A stretch of 42,130 nt of DNA from Gemmatales bacterium (GCA_025055835.1 JANWWR010000153.1:1-42130), one strand, 5' to 3'. Positions 8,454 through 17,278 are shown, counted from the stretch's first letter. Made by a program: numbers and translations. The notes: generated by a model from the sequence alone, not told the origin.

Positions 8454-9353
8454 ATGCGCCTCGATATCTCGTCGGGAATCCTCCGAATCCAGGCACCGGC
8501 GAAGGTGAACCTGTTTCTGGAGATTCTCGGCAAACGGGCAGATGGCTATCACGACATCTGCACGTTCTTCGTAGCCGTAAGTTTGCATGACGTTTTGGAA
8601 ATCCAGGAGGAAGCAACCGGAGCGATCCATCTAAGCTGTGACGACCCACACGTGCCCGTCGGCGAGTCGAACCTGATCGTGCGGGCGGCTCGGCTTCTGC
8701 AACGGCACACGGGAAGGGTGATGGGGGCGAACATTCGCCTCGTGAAGCGTATCCCGATGCAGGCCGGGTTGGGCGGCGGCAGCAGCGACGCGGCGGCAAC
8801 GCTGAGCGGACTGAACATGCTGTGGCAGCTTGGCATCCCTGACGCGGAACTGATGCGGCTGGCTGCGGAACTAGGCAGCGATGTGCCATTCTTTCTGAAT
8901 GGTCCCGCGGCCTGGGGCATGGGGCGTGGCGAAGTACTGGAGCCGATGTGCCTGCCGACGACGCTGCACTTCGTGCTGGTCTGTCCGCCGCGCGGCCTGT
9001 CCACTGCGGAGGTTTATCGGCGGTGTCGCGTGCCTGACATGCCGGTGTCACCCGAGCCTTTGCGAGGAGCACTCTTGAGCGGGGACGTGGAGGTGATCGG
9101 AGCGGCGCTGCACAACCGCTTGCAGGAGGCCGCGGAGGAACTGGCCCAGGAAGTGCGAACGGTCAGGAACGTGTTCGAGAAGCTCAAGCCCGTCGGCCAC
9201 CGCATGAGCGGCAGCGGGTCATGCTGCTTCGCCCTGGGCCGGGACGCTGCTGAGGCCGCTGCCCTGGCGGAACAAACACGGACAGAGCTTGGCCGGGAAA
9301 GGCCGGACCTTTCCTGGAAGGTTTTTGTGGTTCACAGCGAGGGACAGGACTAA
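8454..9353 (+). CDS. ispE: 4-diphosphocytidyl-2-C-methyl-D-erythritol kinase
   Basis: A 299-residue GHMP kinase. The N-terminal APAKVNLFLEILGKRADGYH (residues 14-33) carries the substrate lysine, and PMQAGLGGGSSDAAATL (101-117) is the ATP-binding glycine loop with the catalytic Asp. The C-terminal GHMP motif MSGSGSCCFAL is also present. It phosphorylates CDP-methylerythritol in the MEP isoprenoid pathway in the cytoplasm. No clear ribosome site precedes the ATG at 8454. An overlapping ATG 31 bp upstream is in another frame and is ignored. spoVG follows 84 bp downstream, recalling the ispE...spoVG neighbourhood of Bacillus. The identification is secure. Confidence 0.95.
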   Translation: MRLDISSGILRIQAPAKVNLFLEILGKRADGYHDICTFFVAVSLHDVLEIQEEATGAIHLSCDDPHVPVGESNLIVRAARLLQRHTGRVMGANIRLVKRIPMQAGLGGGSSDAAATLSGLNMLWQLGIPDAELMRLAAELGSDVPFFLNGPAAWGMGRGEVLEPMCLPTTLHFVLVCPPRGLSTAEVYRRCRVPDMPVSPEPLRGALLSGDVEVIGAALHNRLQEAAEELAQEVRTVRNVFEKLKPVGHRMSGSGSCCFALGRDAAEAAALAEQTRTELGRERPDLSWKVFVVHSEGQD

Positions 9354-9437
9354 GGAGAAGGTTTCCCAGGATCGGCGCAGTCGTCGGCTTGTTGGGATGC
9401 TGCCGTCGCCCGCCCGATCCGTTCAAGGAGGACAGCC

Positions 9438-10028
9438 GTGGAAATCACCGAAATCCGCATCAAGCTCATGGACGCCAAGGAGAGCAATAACGAGAGGCTG
9501 CAAGCCTTCTGCTCGATTACCTTCGACAACATGTTCGTCATCCGTGACCTCAAGATCATCGAGGGGGCCAAGGGATCGTTCGTGGCCATGCCCAGCCGCA
9601 AGCTGACCGACCGTTGCCCGGAGTGCGGCTGCAAGAATCATCTGCGGGCGCGGTACTGCAATCAATGCGGTACCCGGCTCAACGAGGACCGAGCCGTCCG
9701 CGACGCCGACGGCCGCATCAAGCTGCACGCCGACATTGCCCATCCCATCAACTCCGCCTGTCGTGAGTTCGTCCAGAACGCCATCATCAAGGCCTTCCAC
9801 GAGGAGCAGGAGAAGGCCAAGCAGCCCGGCTACGTCTGCCGCTACGATGAGATCGACGCAGGCGACTTTGACGACTACGAGCAGGTCATCAACAGCCTGG
9901 ACCGTCGCGGCGAGTCGTATCGGCGGCATTCCGGGCACGACAACCGTTCCGGCCACCGCCACGCCAATAGCAACGAACCGACGTCGGAACGAAAGGAACG
10001 CTCCTTCGGAGCTGGCATCCTCGATTGA
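9438..10028 (+). CDS. spoVG: SpoVG-like RNA/DNA-binding regulator with inserted zinc ribbon
   Basis: A 196-residue protein starting at GTG 9438 behind an AAGGAGG site (9424-9430). Residues 1-54 ([10 protein letters not shown] ... [10 protein letters not shown]) match the first part of SpoVG, and HADIAHPIN (residues 97-105) is the second SpoVG motif. Ordinary SpoVG is about 85-100 residues and joins these two parts with a short loop. Here about 40 residues are inserted with C60-x2-C63 and C74-x2-C77, a zinc ribbon. The C-terminal tail (from about residue 130) is acidic, then rich in His, Ser and Arg. SpoVG proteins bind nucleic acid and regulate gene expression in several bacteria. The planctomycete role is unknown, since these organisms do not sporulate. 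Confidence 0.85.
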   Translation: MEITEIRIKLMDAKESNNERLQAFCSITFDNMFVIRDLKIIEGAKGSFVAMPSRKLTDRCPECGCKNHLRARYCNQCGTRLNEDRAVRDADGRIKLHADIAHPINSACREFVQNAIIKAFHEEQEKAKQPGYVCRYDEIDAGDFDDYEQVINSLDRRGESYRRHSGHDNRSGHRHANSNEPTSERKERSFGAGILD

Positions 10029-10048
10029 CGTGATGCTGCACCACAAGC

Positions 10049-10312
10049 TCAGGCTGCGGCCCCGTCATCCAGGGGTTGCGTCGGCGGTAGATCACGCAAC
10101 TCGGCAACATGAACGAGGGCTACGCGGGTCACCTGCTCGGCTTGGGTCGGGTTTTCTGAACTCGGCGTGCCGATGACAAGGAATCGGCGTGCGACGAGGA
10201 CCAGATCCGGATGATAGACATCGTAGGTTTGGCCGGTCGTTGTCACAATCCGCACCGGCACAAACGGCTGTTGCCTCAACCGAGTCTGAACGTCGTCCGG
10301 GCTGAAGATCAT
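10049..10312 (-). CDS. Small conserved unknown protein, copy A
   Basis: An 87-residue soluble protein, start ATG 10312 with a GGAGG 7 nt upstream. It contains DVQTRLRQQPFVPVRIVTTTG and YHPDLVLVARR, a compact beta-rich pattern. It is clearly related to the protein encoded at 21886-22173: both share (D)(V/I)Q-x-RLR-x2-PF-x-P, HPDLVLV, IG-x-PS-(S/A)-E-(N/D)-P and a final DLPP/DLPK. No catalytic motif or transmembrane segment is visible. The gene converges on spoVG, 20 bp from its stop. I do not recognise a function. Confidence 0.72.
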   Translation of the reverse strand: MIFSPDDVQTRLRQQPFVPVRIVTTTGQTYDVYHPDLVLVARRFLVIGTPSSENPTQAEQVTRVALVHVAELRDLPPTQPLDDGAAA

Positions 10313-10383
10313 GAAACATCCTCCGCATGCGACCACGGTTCATCCTAATCGAAAGTCCCTGAGTTCCCAAGCAAGGAGTGCTC

Positions 10384-10704
10384 ATGCGCATCGAGCATCA
10401 TCAGGTCACGGTGGTGGACCTGCGTGACGGGAAGGCGCGCTGCTTCAGCATCCAGCGGGACAATGGCGGCTTCAAGCTGTCCGCTGTTTCCAAGGACGAC
10501 GTTCTGCACATCTGGTGCAGCGCCGCCGATCTGCTGCGGCTCCGGGAAGCCCTGGGGCTGGTGTATGCTGACGCCACTGCGGTTGCGCCGCAGCGTTCCG
10601 AGCCGCCAGCCGAACGGACACCGACCGCCGAGCCGCTCTCCTCGGTCTTTCCGGGTCGTCATGCGTCCCGCTGGTCCGAGGTCGAATGGCTGGCATACAA
10701 CTGA
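10384..10704 (+). CDS. Hypothetical protein
   Basis: A 106-residue protein with ATG 10384 and AAGGAG five nt upstream (10373-10378). Residues 1-60 look folded (RIEHHQVTVVDLRDGKARCF, then HIWCSAADLLRLREALG), while the following stretch is rich in Pro, Ala, Glu and Ser and probably disordered. It is divergent from the small unknown gene on its left, with only 71 bp between starts. Its last 46 bp overlap the 3' end of the minus-strand GTPase gene. I cannot assign a function. Confidence 0.62.
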   Translation: MRIEHHQVTVVDLRDGKARCFSIQRDNGGFKLSAVSKDDVLHIWCSAADLLRLREALGLVYADATAVAPQRSEPPAERTPTAEPLSSVFPGRHASRWSEVEWLAYN

Positions 10705-12296
10705 CCGGGACGCCTCGGTACGGCGGGAGAAGATTTGTCCGGAAAGAGCGCATCGAGAATCTGGGACCCGGCATTAAGAAGCTGGTTCCAAAGACGCTCC
10801 AGGCTCCTGGCGTCGGTCTCGTTCTTGATCATCCGCAGCAGGGCGATGCCTCGGCTTTCGTCGAGGACACTGACGATGAGCGGCAAAAGCGACTCCTCGA
10901 CGCCGTACACCTTGCCAGACTGGGTGCAGACGGGGATGACGGGTAACCTGTTCCCAAGCGATTCCTTGACCACCTGGCAGGCTTCGGCAACGTTCTTCTC
11001 CTTGGGCCGCGTCGGTTTCTGGAAGTCGTAGGGCGGCTGCCATTCCAGACTGGGCGGCAACAGGTCGATGTGGGTCAAAACCGCGAAGATGCATGGCCGA
11101 CGCAGTTCCGGGTGGGAGCGGAAGTAGTTCTCGATGGCTTCCAGGAGCTTGACATCGGCCTGTCGTCCCGGATCGCGGGCATTGAGAACCAAAAGCAGAA
11201 TGTCCGAGTCCTTGGCGGCTTTCAGCGTCTCCTCCAACTGATCCTGACGCGGTCCTTCGTTCCCGTAGCCGACCGTGTCCAAGATCGTCAGGGAATCTTC
11301 GAGGCCCTTCGGTTTCAGAAAGTATCGCATGATTTCCCTGGTCAGCGGCAGGACGTCGGTGGCCGCCCGCTGTTCGCCGAGCAAGGCGTTGATGAGGCTC
11401 GACTTGCCCGCTTTGACTCGGCCCAGGACGACGATCTGAATCGGAATCGGTTTTGGCGGAGGCGGGGCAGCGGCTTCGGTGTCAGCGGGTCGGAAGTCAC
11501 CGGCCATTTGCCGCCGGGTAGCCGCGACCAGTTCCCGATATCGCTTCGCCCCGACCTTCAGCCGACCGCTGTTGACCTCGATCAGATAGTGACCCATTCG
11601 CAGCAGAAAGTTCGTGTAGAACCACAACACGACATTTTTCTGTAAACGGTCCACGAAGGAGCCGATGCCCACGCGAGAGGCCGTGTAGCGGATTAACGTG
11701 CCCAGCGGATCGAAGATTGCGGCGCCGGCCCAGACCACGGGCATGACCGTGCGGTACCAGTCGGCCGCCTTCGGCAAAGCCCGCCATTGATCTATGGTCA
11801 GAAGATGACTGCCGGGAAGGTGCTTGTCGAGCAGTTCCCACAGGTCTTCCGCCGCCAACTGGATCACGGCCAGCACTTCGAGAACGGTCAGACGGCCCAC
11901 CGGGTCCCTGGCTCCAGGATGGTAAAATCGGGCCAGTTCCTGAGCCATCTCCCGACCGGTATCGAGATACGTTTCGAGGGAAACGAACTTCTGCGGATCT
12001 TCCTGAGAGGCCTTCTCCACCCGGGCAAGGACCAGTTTCCACGCCTCCTGGTCTCGATCCGTGTAGGCGAATTGATCCGGCGGTTTAGGCTTGGGCAGGA
12101 GATTGCCGCCGATCTGCCAGCGCCACGCCAGAATTGCCGTCGCTGACCAGAACGCCAACAGGCCCAGATAAATTGCCAGGCGAACCTCCCAGGGCAATTG
12201 CCAAAGCCAAGCCAAACCCAGCGTCAGAAGGACAACCAGGGGCGCCGCCCCGAGGATGCCGAGAACGATCAACCGCCAACGTGCGATAGGGATCAT
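10659..12296 (-). CDS. Membrane-anchored GTPase (Era/dynamin-like G domain)
   Basis: A 545-residue protein. Two hydrophobic helices at about residues 8-30 and 38-58 anchor the N-terminus. A helical region follows, then a G domain with G1 GRVKAGKSS near residue 293, G3 DTVGYGNEG, and a G4-like THID. The C-terminal part is helical (LRMIKNETDARSLERLWNQL). The G1 and G3 forms match the Era-like GTPases annotated as 50S-binding or dynamin-like. It follows a second GTPase gene by 24 bp, so the two are an operon and probably partners. Its 3' end overlaps the convergent hypothetical gene by 46 bp. A role at the membrane is likely; the exact process is unknown. Confidence 0.78.
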   Translation of the reverse strand: MIPIARWRLIVLGILGAAPLVVLLTLGLAWLWQLPWEVRLAIYLGLLAFWSATAILAWRWQIGGNLLPKPKPPDQFAYTDRDQEAWKLVLARVEKASQEDPQKFVSLETYLDTGREMAQELARFYHPGARDPVGRLTVLEVLAVIQLAAEDLWELLDKHLPGSHLLTIDQWRALPKAADWYRTVMPVVWAGAAIFDPLGTLIRYTASRVGIGSFVDRLQKNVVLWFYTNFLLRMGHYLIEVNSGRLKVGAKRYRELVAATRRQMAGDFRPADTEAAAPPPPKPIPIQIVVLGRVKAGKSSLINALLGEQRAATDVLPLTREIMRYFLKPKGLEDSLTILDTVGYGNEGPRQDQLEETLKAAKDSDILLLVLNARDPGRQADVKLLEAIENYFRSHPELRRPCIFAVLTHIDLLPPSLEWQPPYDFQKPTRPKEKNVAEACQVVKESLGNRLPVIPVCTQSGKVYGVEESLLPLIVSVLDESRGIALLRMIKNETDARSLERLWNQLLNAGSQILDALFPDKSSPAVPRRPGQLYASHSTSDQRDA

Positions 12297-12320
12297 GGGC
12301 TGCTCGGAAGCTGGGAATGG

Positions 12321-13532
12321 TCAGGGCGAAGACTTCGGAGAGGCTTCGCCGGTCTGACCTTGAAACCGCGTTTTCCAATACTGCTCCGCCCGCTTGAGTT
12401 CGTCGTTGTAGAACTCGCGGATGTCCTCGGCCTTGGGGACATGGCCTTTAAGCACGGCGCTGTAGTAGTAGCAGAAGGCTCGGCCCAGGGCGTAGGTGGA
12501 ACTGGCGGCAAAGGCAGCGGCGACGACCGAACCGACGTAAGGGATGAGTTTCGCCAACTCCCGTCGGATCTGACGAATGATCACTCCCATGCCGATAGCG
12601 CCGGCCAGTTCCCAGAACCGCTTGGCGTTGAATTCCAAGTGGTACAACTGGGCCAGTTTGCGGGCCATCATCACCTGGACGGCGACAATGGCGGGCAGTT
12701 CAAGGATCGGCACCGGAACCAGGGCCAGACTCCCGGCCAGAACGCTGTAGCCGATGATGTACGGCTGGGCACGGCGTTCGTGCCAGTCCCGTAGATCCTT
12801 GTTCGCTTCCTCGAAACGCACCAGGGTCTGCCGGTAGGCTTCGGGCAGAACGTCCATCAAGACTTTTTTAAGGTGTTCACCGCCGTAGTTGGGATCGTTG
12901 AAGCCCTCTTCCGGCTTGGTCAGGTCCACAGCCACGAAGCGATCAGCCAGGCCGTCGAAGCGTCTTCGCTGTTCGGCCAGACAGCGGAGCAGCGCTTCTG
13001 GAGCGGCGGAGGCGGGCACGTCCCAGCCATTCTCGAAGGGGTAGGGCAGGGGGTGTTGCTGCTGGGGATACGCTTCGTGCAGACAGGTGGCGACCAGAAC
13101 CACGGGTCGCTGGGGTTCCGCCTCTCGAATCCGCCGCAGGTGCGCGACCACGTTTTCCAGGGCGTGATCGGTGGCCCGGACTGTCACCAGCATCGCGTGA
13201 GCTTCGTTGTGAAATTGCTGGATGTCTTCGGTCGGATCGTAGCTTGGCTCATCCAGACCGCGGGTATCGAGGAAGGTCAATAGCGGCGTGTCTTCCGTCG
13301 GGAACTGGTAGCGGCGAGTGAAGCGGGTGGTCGGCTTGAAGCCGGAGCCGATCTCCGCGTCCTCCGCTCCGGTGAGATACCGCACCAGCGAGGTTTTGCC
13401 GCTCTGGGTCTTGCCGAAGAGCCAGAACACCGGTACCGGAGCCTGGCCTCGTCGGCTCTGCACCTTTTGCCGCAGGCCCGCTTCATCGTCCGGATCGACG
13501 AACCATTTCAGGACGGAATCCAACAGTTCCAA
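12321..13532 (-). CDS. GTPase with C-terminal YcjF/DUF697-like membrane domain
   Basis: A 403-residue protein. TTG 13532 is the start, because an in-frame stop lies 9 bp upstream of it and GAGGGG precedes it by 5 nt. The G domain has G1 FGKTQSGKTS (about residues 39-48) and G3 DTRGLDE. The G4 site reads TCLHE instead of NKxD, so guanine specificity is uncertain. The C-terminal third has hydrophobic helices (VLAGSLALVPVPILELPAIVAV, GSVVAAAFAASSTYALG) like the DUF697 region of YcjF proteins. It is the first gene of a two-GTPase operon. A stress or envelope-remodelling role is plausible by comparison with YcjX/YcjF but not shown. Confidence 0.78.
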   Translation of the reverse strand: MELLDSVLKWFVDPDDEAGLRQKVQSRRGQAPVPVFWLFGKTQSGKTSLVRYLTGAEDAEIGSGFKPTTRFTRRYQFPTEDTPLLTFLDTRGLDEPSYDPTEDIQQFHNEAHAMLVTVRATDHALENVVAHLRRIREAEPQRPVVLVATCLHEAYPQQQHPLPYPFENGWDVPASAAPEALLRCLAEQRRRFDGLADRFVAVDLTKPEEGFNDPNYGGEHLKKVLMDVLPEAYRQTLVRFEEANKDLRDWHERRAQPYIIGYSVLAGSLALVPVPILELPAIVAVQVMMARKLAQLYHLEFNAKRFWELAGAIGMGVIIRQIRRELAKLIPYVGSVVAAAFAASSTYALGRAFCYYYSAVLKGHVPKAEDIREFYNDELKRAEQYWKTRFQGQTGEASPKSSP

Positions 13533-13645
13533 GTGCGCCCCTCATTTCGATCGGAAAGCAAAACCAGTCACCTGCCGCTTGCTTCCTGATTCCATGCTAT
13601 CTATTCGTCCCACAACCTCCGATCTTGACGTTACGGGGATTTCGC

Positions 13646-13674
13646 TTGACGTGCTGACCCGCGGTTCGTAGATT
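13646..13674 (+). promoter_or_regulatory. Sigma70-type promoter for polA
   Basis: TTGACG at 13646-13651, 17-bp spacer, TAGATT at 13669-13674. A second TTGACG lies 21 bp upstream (13625-13630). The ten bases ending in the -10 box, TTCGTAGATT, are identical to those in the tRNA-Ala promoter of this window. Confidence 0.6.
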
Positions 13675-13810
13675 GCCGAGACACGCCGAGCCATCAGGCA
13701 GGCAGCGACTTGCCTTCTCCAGACTTCTTGGTTTCCCGGTGTGCGACCCGGAACCCGCACATTGAGGGGATTTGCCCGGACGTTCGGCAAGTCTCATTGA
13801 TTCCACGCTC

Positions 13811-16603
13811 GTGAGTTCAAGCAAAACCCTGTACCTCCTGGACGCCAATTCCCTGATTTTTCAGGTGTTTCATGCCATTCCGGCCATGACGGGGCCGAAG
13901 GGGCAGCCGACCAATGCCGTCTTCGGCTTCACCGGCGACCTGCTGCGGCTGCGTCGGCGGAAGCCCGATTATCTGGTCTGCGTCTTCGATCCGCCAGGAA
14001 AAACCTTCCGCGACGAGTTGTACCCGGAGTACAAGGCCCAGCGCGCCCCCATGCCAGAAGATCTCGCCGCCCAGTGGCCTTTGATTCTCCGAGTTCTGGA
14101 GGCCCTTCGCGTTCCTGTGGTCATGGTCGAAGGCTACGAGGCCGACGACGCCATCGCCACCCTGGCCCGCAAAGGCGAACAGCAGGGCATCGATGTCTTT
14201 GTCTGCACCAGCGACAAAGACATGCGCCAGCTCATCACCGATCGGATTCGCATCTTCAACCTGCGAAGAGACCAGGTTCTCGACCGAGAGGCCCTGTGGA
14301 AAGAATGGGGCATCACCCCGGAACAGGTGGTGGATTTTCTCACCCTGGTCGGCGACCAGGTGGACAACGTGCCCGGCGTACCCGGCGTCGGTCCCAAGAC
14401 GGCGACCAAGCTGTTGCAGGAGTACGGCGATCTCGATAACCTGCTGGCCCACGTGGACGAGATCAAACAGCCGAAACTGCGGGAAAACCTGGGCCAATCC
14501 GCCGAACAACTCCGCCTGGGTCGGGATCTCATCACGTTGAAAACCGATGTGCCAGTCGAGCCGGACTGGCATGCGTGGAAGCTCCAGCCGCTGAATGTCC
14601 CGGCGATCCTCGATGTTTTCCGGGAATGTGGCTTCCGTCGCTACACCGACGAAGTCCTGCGACTGGCCGAGGAGGAAACCGGAACCGTCTTCCCGGTCGC
14701 GGCGGCCCGTCAGAAGATGTTGTTCGGGCAACAAAATGGCAGCGGCGAAGGAAGGCCAACGGCCCCGTCCGATTCCTGGCAAGCCGAGTATCATCTAGTG
14801 AATTCCCCGGGACAGTTCCGGCGGTTTTTGGGAGAGCTGCGGGACGTCCGGCGCTTCGCCCTGGACGTGGAAACTACCAGTCTCGACCCCCATCAGGCGG
14901 CGGTGGTTGGCTTGGCCTTCTGCTGGCGGGCGGGGGAAGCCCACTACCTGTGCCTGAAAGCTCCGCCAGAACAGCCGACCTTGGAGGCGGAGGAGGTTTT
15001 TCGGGAATTGCGGCCGATTTTGGAGAATCCTTCCCTGGGGAAAGTGAATCAAAATATCAAGTACGATATCCAAGTCCTCCGCACCGCCGGGATACGACTC
15101 GCCGGCATCGACGGCGACTCCATGGTCGCCAGCTACCTGTTGACATCCGGCGAGCGAAATCATAACCTGGAGGAGCTTTCGCTCCAGTATCTTGGCCACC
15201 AGCCTATTCCAATCAGCGATCTGATCGGCACCGGGAAGAATCAAAGGAGCATGGATGCGGTGGATCCGTCCTTGGTTGCCCGCTATGCCGGGGAAGACGC
15301 GGACATCGCGTGGCGACTGATCGGAATTCTGGAGCCGAAACTGGCCGAGCGCGGCCTGGAACGCTTGTATCGGGACGTGGAAGTCCCCCTGATTGATGTC
15401 CTGGCGGAGCTGGAATATAATGGCGTGAAAGTGGATGTCCCTCTGCTGAAGCGGCTGAGCGAGGATTTTTCCCGCCAGCTTGCGGCCTTGGAACAAGAAA
15501 TCCATGCCTTGGCGGGACATCCGTTCAACATCGGCTCCCCGAAGCAACTCCGGCAGGTACTTTTCGAAGAACTGCGTTTACCCGCGCGACGCAAGACCAG
15601 CATTACCGGCGAAGCCAGTACGGGCCAGGAGGTCCTGGAGGAATTGGCGGCAGCCGGACACGAGTTGCCCCAGAAAATCCTGGAGTATCGCCAGATCGCC
15701 AAACTCAAAAGCACCTATGTGGACGCTTTACCTGCGATGGTCAATCCGGTCACGGGTCGGGTGCATGCGGCGTTCAACCAGACGGTGACGGCCACCGGAC
15801 GCCTCAGTTCCAGTGACCCGAATCTGCAAAACATCCCGATCCGCACCGCTCTGGGCCGTCAGATTCGCCAGGCGTTTATCGCTGATCCTCAGCCCTGGCA
15901 GCTTCTGACCGCCGACTATTCGCAGATTGAGTTGCGGGTACTGGCCCACTTTTCGCAGGACGCGGAATTGCAGCGGGCCTTTCAGGAGGATCGCGACATC
16001 CATGCCCATGTGGCGGCCCAGATCTACGGGGTAGCTGAGGACCAGGTGACGCCGGAGCAGCGCCGCAACGCAAAAACGGTGAACTTTGGTGTCATCTATG
16101 GGCTGAGCGCTTATGGATTGGCCCAGCGGCTCGGGATGGAGAACGAGGAAGCCGCGGCGTTCATCGACGCCTACTTCGCCCGATATCCCGGCGTGCTGGC
16201 GTTCCAGGAGGAGGTTCTGGAACAGGCTCGGCGACAAGGCTTTGTCACCACGATCCTGGGGCGACGACGAGCCATCGAGGGCGTGCGGCCTCAGTCCTCC
16301 TACAAGCAGAGGAATCAGCCGGAACGCGAGGCCCTGAACACCGTGATCCAAGGGTCGGCAGCGGATCTGATCAAGGCTGCGATGGTCCGCATCCATCGCC
16401 GCATGAAGCACGAAGGGTTTACCGCCCGGATGTTGCTTCAGATTCACGACGAACTGATCTTTGAAGCTCCGCCGGAGGAATTACGTCGGCTGGCGCAGCT
16501 CGTGGATCAAGAGATGACGCAGGCGTTGCCGCTGCGGGTGCCGATCAAGGTGGATCTGGCCTTCGGCCCGAACTGGCTGGACACGCAGCCCCTGGCAGCG
16601 TGA
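13811..16603 (+). CDS. polA: DNA polymerase I
   Basis: About 930 residues with all three domains. The 5'-3' exonuclease comes first (LYLLDANSLIFQ; later EADDAIATLA and SDKDMRQL). The 3'-5' proofreading domain retains its acidic set: DVETTS, NIKYD and YAGEDAD. The polymerase A domain shows DYSQIELRVLAHFSQD, RRNAKTVNFGVIYGLSAYG and HDELIFE. The enzyme fills gaps, removes primers and acts in repair. GTG 13811 fits homologues, which begin a few residues before LYLLDAN; TTG 13772 has a GAGGGG just upstream and would add 13 residues. coaE follows 27 bp after the stop, a common pairing. The identification is secure; only the start is uncertain. Confidence 0.96.
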   Translation: MSSSKTLYLLDANSLIFQVFHAIPAMTGPKGQPTNAVFGFTGDLLRLRRRKPDYLVCVFDPPGKTFRDELYPEYKAQRAPMPEDLAAQWPLILRVLEALRVPVVMVEGYEADDAIATLARKGEQQGIDVFVCTSDKDMRQLITDRIRIFNLRRDQVLDREALWKEWGITPEQVVDFLTLVGDQVDNVPGVPGVGPKTATKLLQEYGDLDNLLAHVDEIKQPKLRENLGQSAEQLRLGRDLITLKTDVPVEPDWHAWKLQPLNVPAILDVFRECGFRRYTDEVLRLAEEETGTVFPVAAARQKMLFGQQNGSGEGRPTAPSDSWQAEYHLVNSPGQFRRFLGELRDVRRFALDVETTSLDPHQAAVVGLAFCWRAGEAHYLCLKAPPEQPTLEAEEVFRELRPILENPSLGKVNQNIKYDIQVLRTAGIRLAGIDGDSMVASYLLTSGERNHNLEELSLQYLGHQPIPISDLIGTGKNQRSMDAVDPSLVARYAGEDADIAWRLIGILEPKLAERGLERLYRDVEVPLIDVLAELEYNGVKVDVPLLKRLSEDFSRQLAALEQEIHALAGHPFNIGSPKQLRQVLFEELRLPARRKTSITGEASTGQEVLEELAAAGHELPQKILEYRQIAKLKSTYVDALPAMVNPVTGRVHAAFNQTVTATGRLSSSDPNLQNIPIRTALGRQIRQAFIADPQPWQLLTADYSQIELRVLAHFSQDAELQRAFQEDRDIHAHVAAQIYGVAEDQVTPEQRRNAKTVNFGVIYGLSAYGLAQRLGMENEEAAAFIDAYFARYPGVLAFQEEVLEQARRQGFVTTILGRRRAIEGVRPQSSYKQRNQPEREALNTVIQGSAADLIKAAMVRIHRRMKHEGFTARMLLQIHDELIFEAPPEELRRLAQLVDQEMTQALPLRVPIKVDLAFGPNWLDTQPLAA

Positions 16604-16630
16604 TCCGAGAGTGCGAGGCAGAAGCGAACC

Positions 16631-17266
16631 ATGACCGCGGCCAAGCCCGTAGTGGGAATCGTCGGCGGGATCGGCAGCGGCAAGTCCCATGTGGCTCGGC
16701 TGTTGGCTCAGCGTGGCGGACATCTGATTCAAGCCGACTTGTTCGGGCACGAAGCCCTGAGACAGGAACCGATCAAGGCGGCAGTTGTGCAGCGCTGGGG
16801 CCCGGACGTTCTCGGACCGGACGGCGAAATCGACCGCCGACGACTCGCGGCCATCGTCTTTGCCGATCCTCAGGAGCGTCGGCATCTGGAAAGCCTGGTC
16901 TTTCCCTGGATCGAACGCCGCATCCGAGAGGAAATTACCCGGGCCGAACGCGACGACAAGGTTCGCTTCGTGGTCCTGGACGCCGCCATCCTGCTCGAAA
17001 CCGGATGGGGCCGCTGGTGCGACAGGATCGTCTTCGTGGATGCACCGCGCGAGGTACGGCTGGCTCGCCTGGCCGTCTCCCGCGGCTGGACGGAAAAGGA
17101 GGTGGACGCACGGGAACAGGCTCAACTTCCTTTGGACGCCAAGAAGGCCCAGGCTCATGAAATCGTGGAAAATCATGGCGAGGCCGGTTCCGAACCCCAC
17201 CTTGCCGCTCAACTGGATCGCATCGTAAACCGCTTACTGAAAACTTCCCCTTCGCCGGCGTCGTGA
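16631..17266 (+). CDS. coaE: Dephospho-CoA kinase
   Basis: A 211-residue P-loop kinase with Walker A GIVGGIGSGKS near the N-terminus, IQADLFGHEAL (the DADxxxH-like substrate block), and VVLDAAILLETG followed by CDRIVFVDAP. It phosphorylates dephospho-CoA in the last step of coenzyme A synthesis in the cytoplasm. It lies 27 bp behind polA and is probably co-transcribed with it. A long hairpin spans its stop codon. The C-terminus NRLLKTSPSPAS is of normal length for the family. The assignment is secure. Confidence 0.94.
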   Translation: MTAAKPVVGIVGGIGSGKSHVARLLAQRGGHLIQADLFGHEALRQEPIKAAVVQRWGPDVLGPDGEIDRRRLAAIVFADPQERRHLESLVFPWIERRIREEITRAERDDKVRFVVLDAAILLETGWGRWCDRIVFVDAPREVRLARLAVSRGWTEKEVDAREQAQLPLDAKKAQAHEIVENHGEAGSEPHLAAQLDRIVNRLLKTSPSPAS

Positions 17267-17278
17267 CGCCGGGCGAAG
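17250..17278 (+). terminator. Hairpin across the coaE stop codon
   Basis: CTTCGCC and GGCGTC pair with GACGCC and GGCGAAG, with one unpaired G, giving about 12-13 bp of stem around a tight loop. It includes the coaE TGA (17264-17266). No U-run follows, so it may be an mRNA-stabilising end or need Rho rather than act as an intrinsic terminator. Confidence 0.45.
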
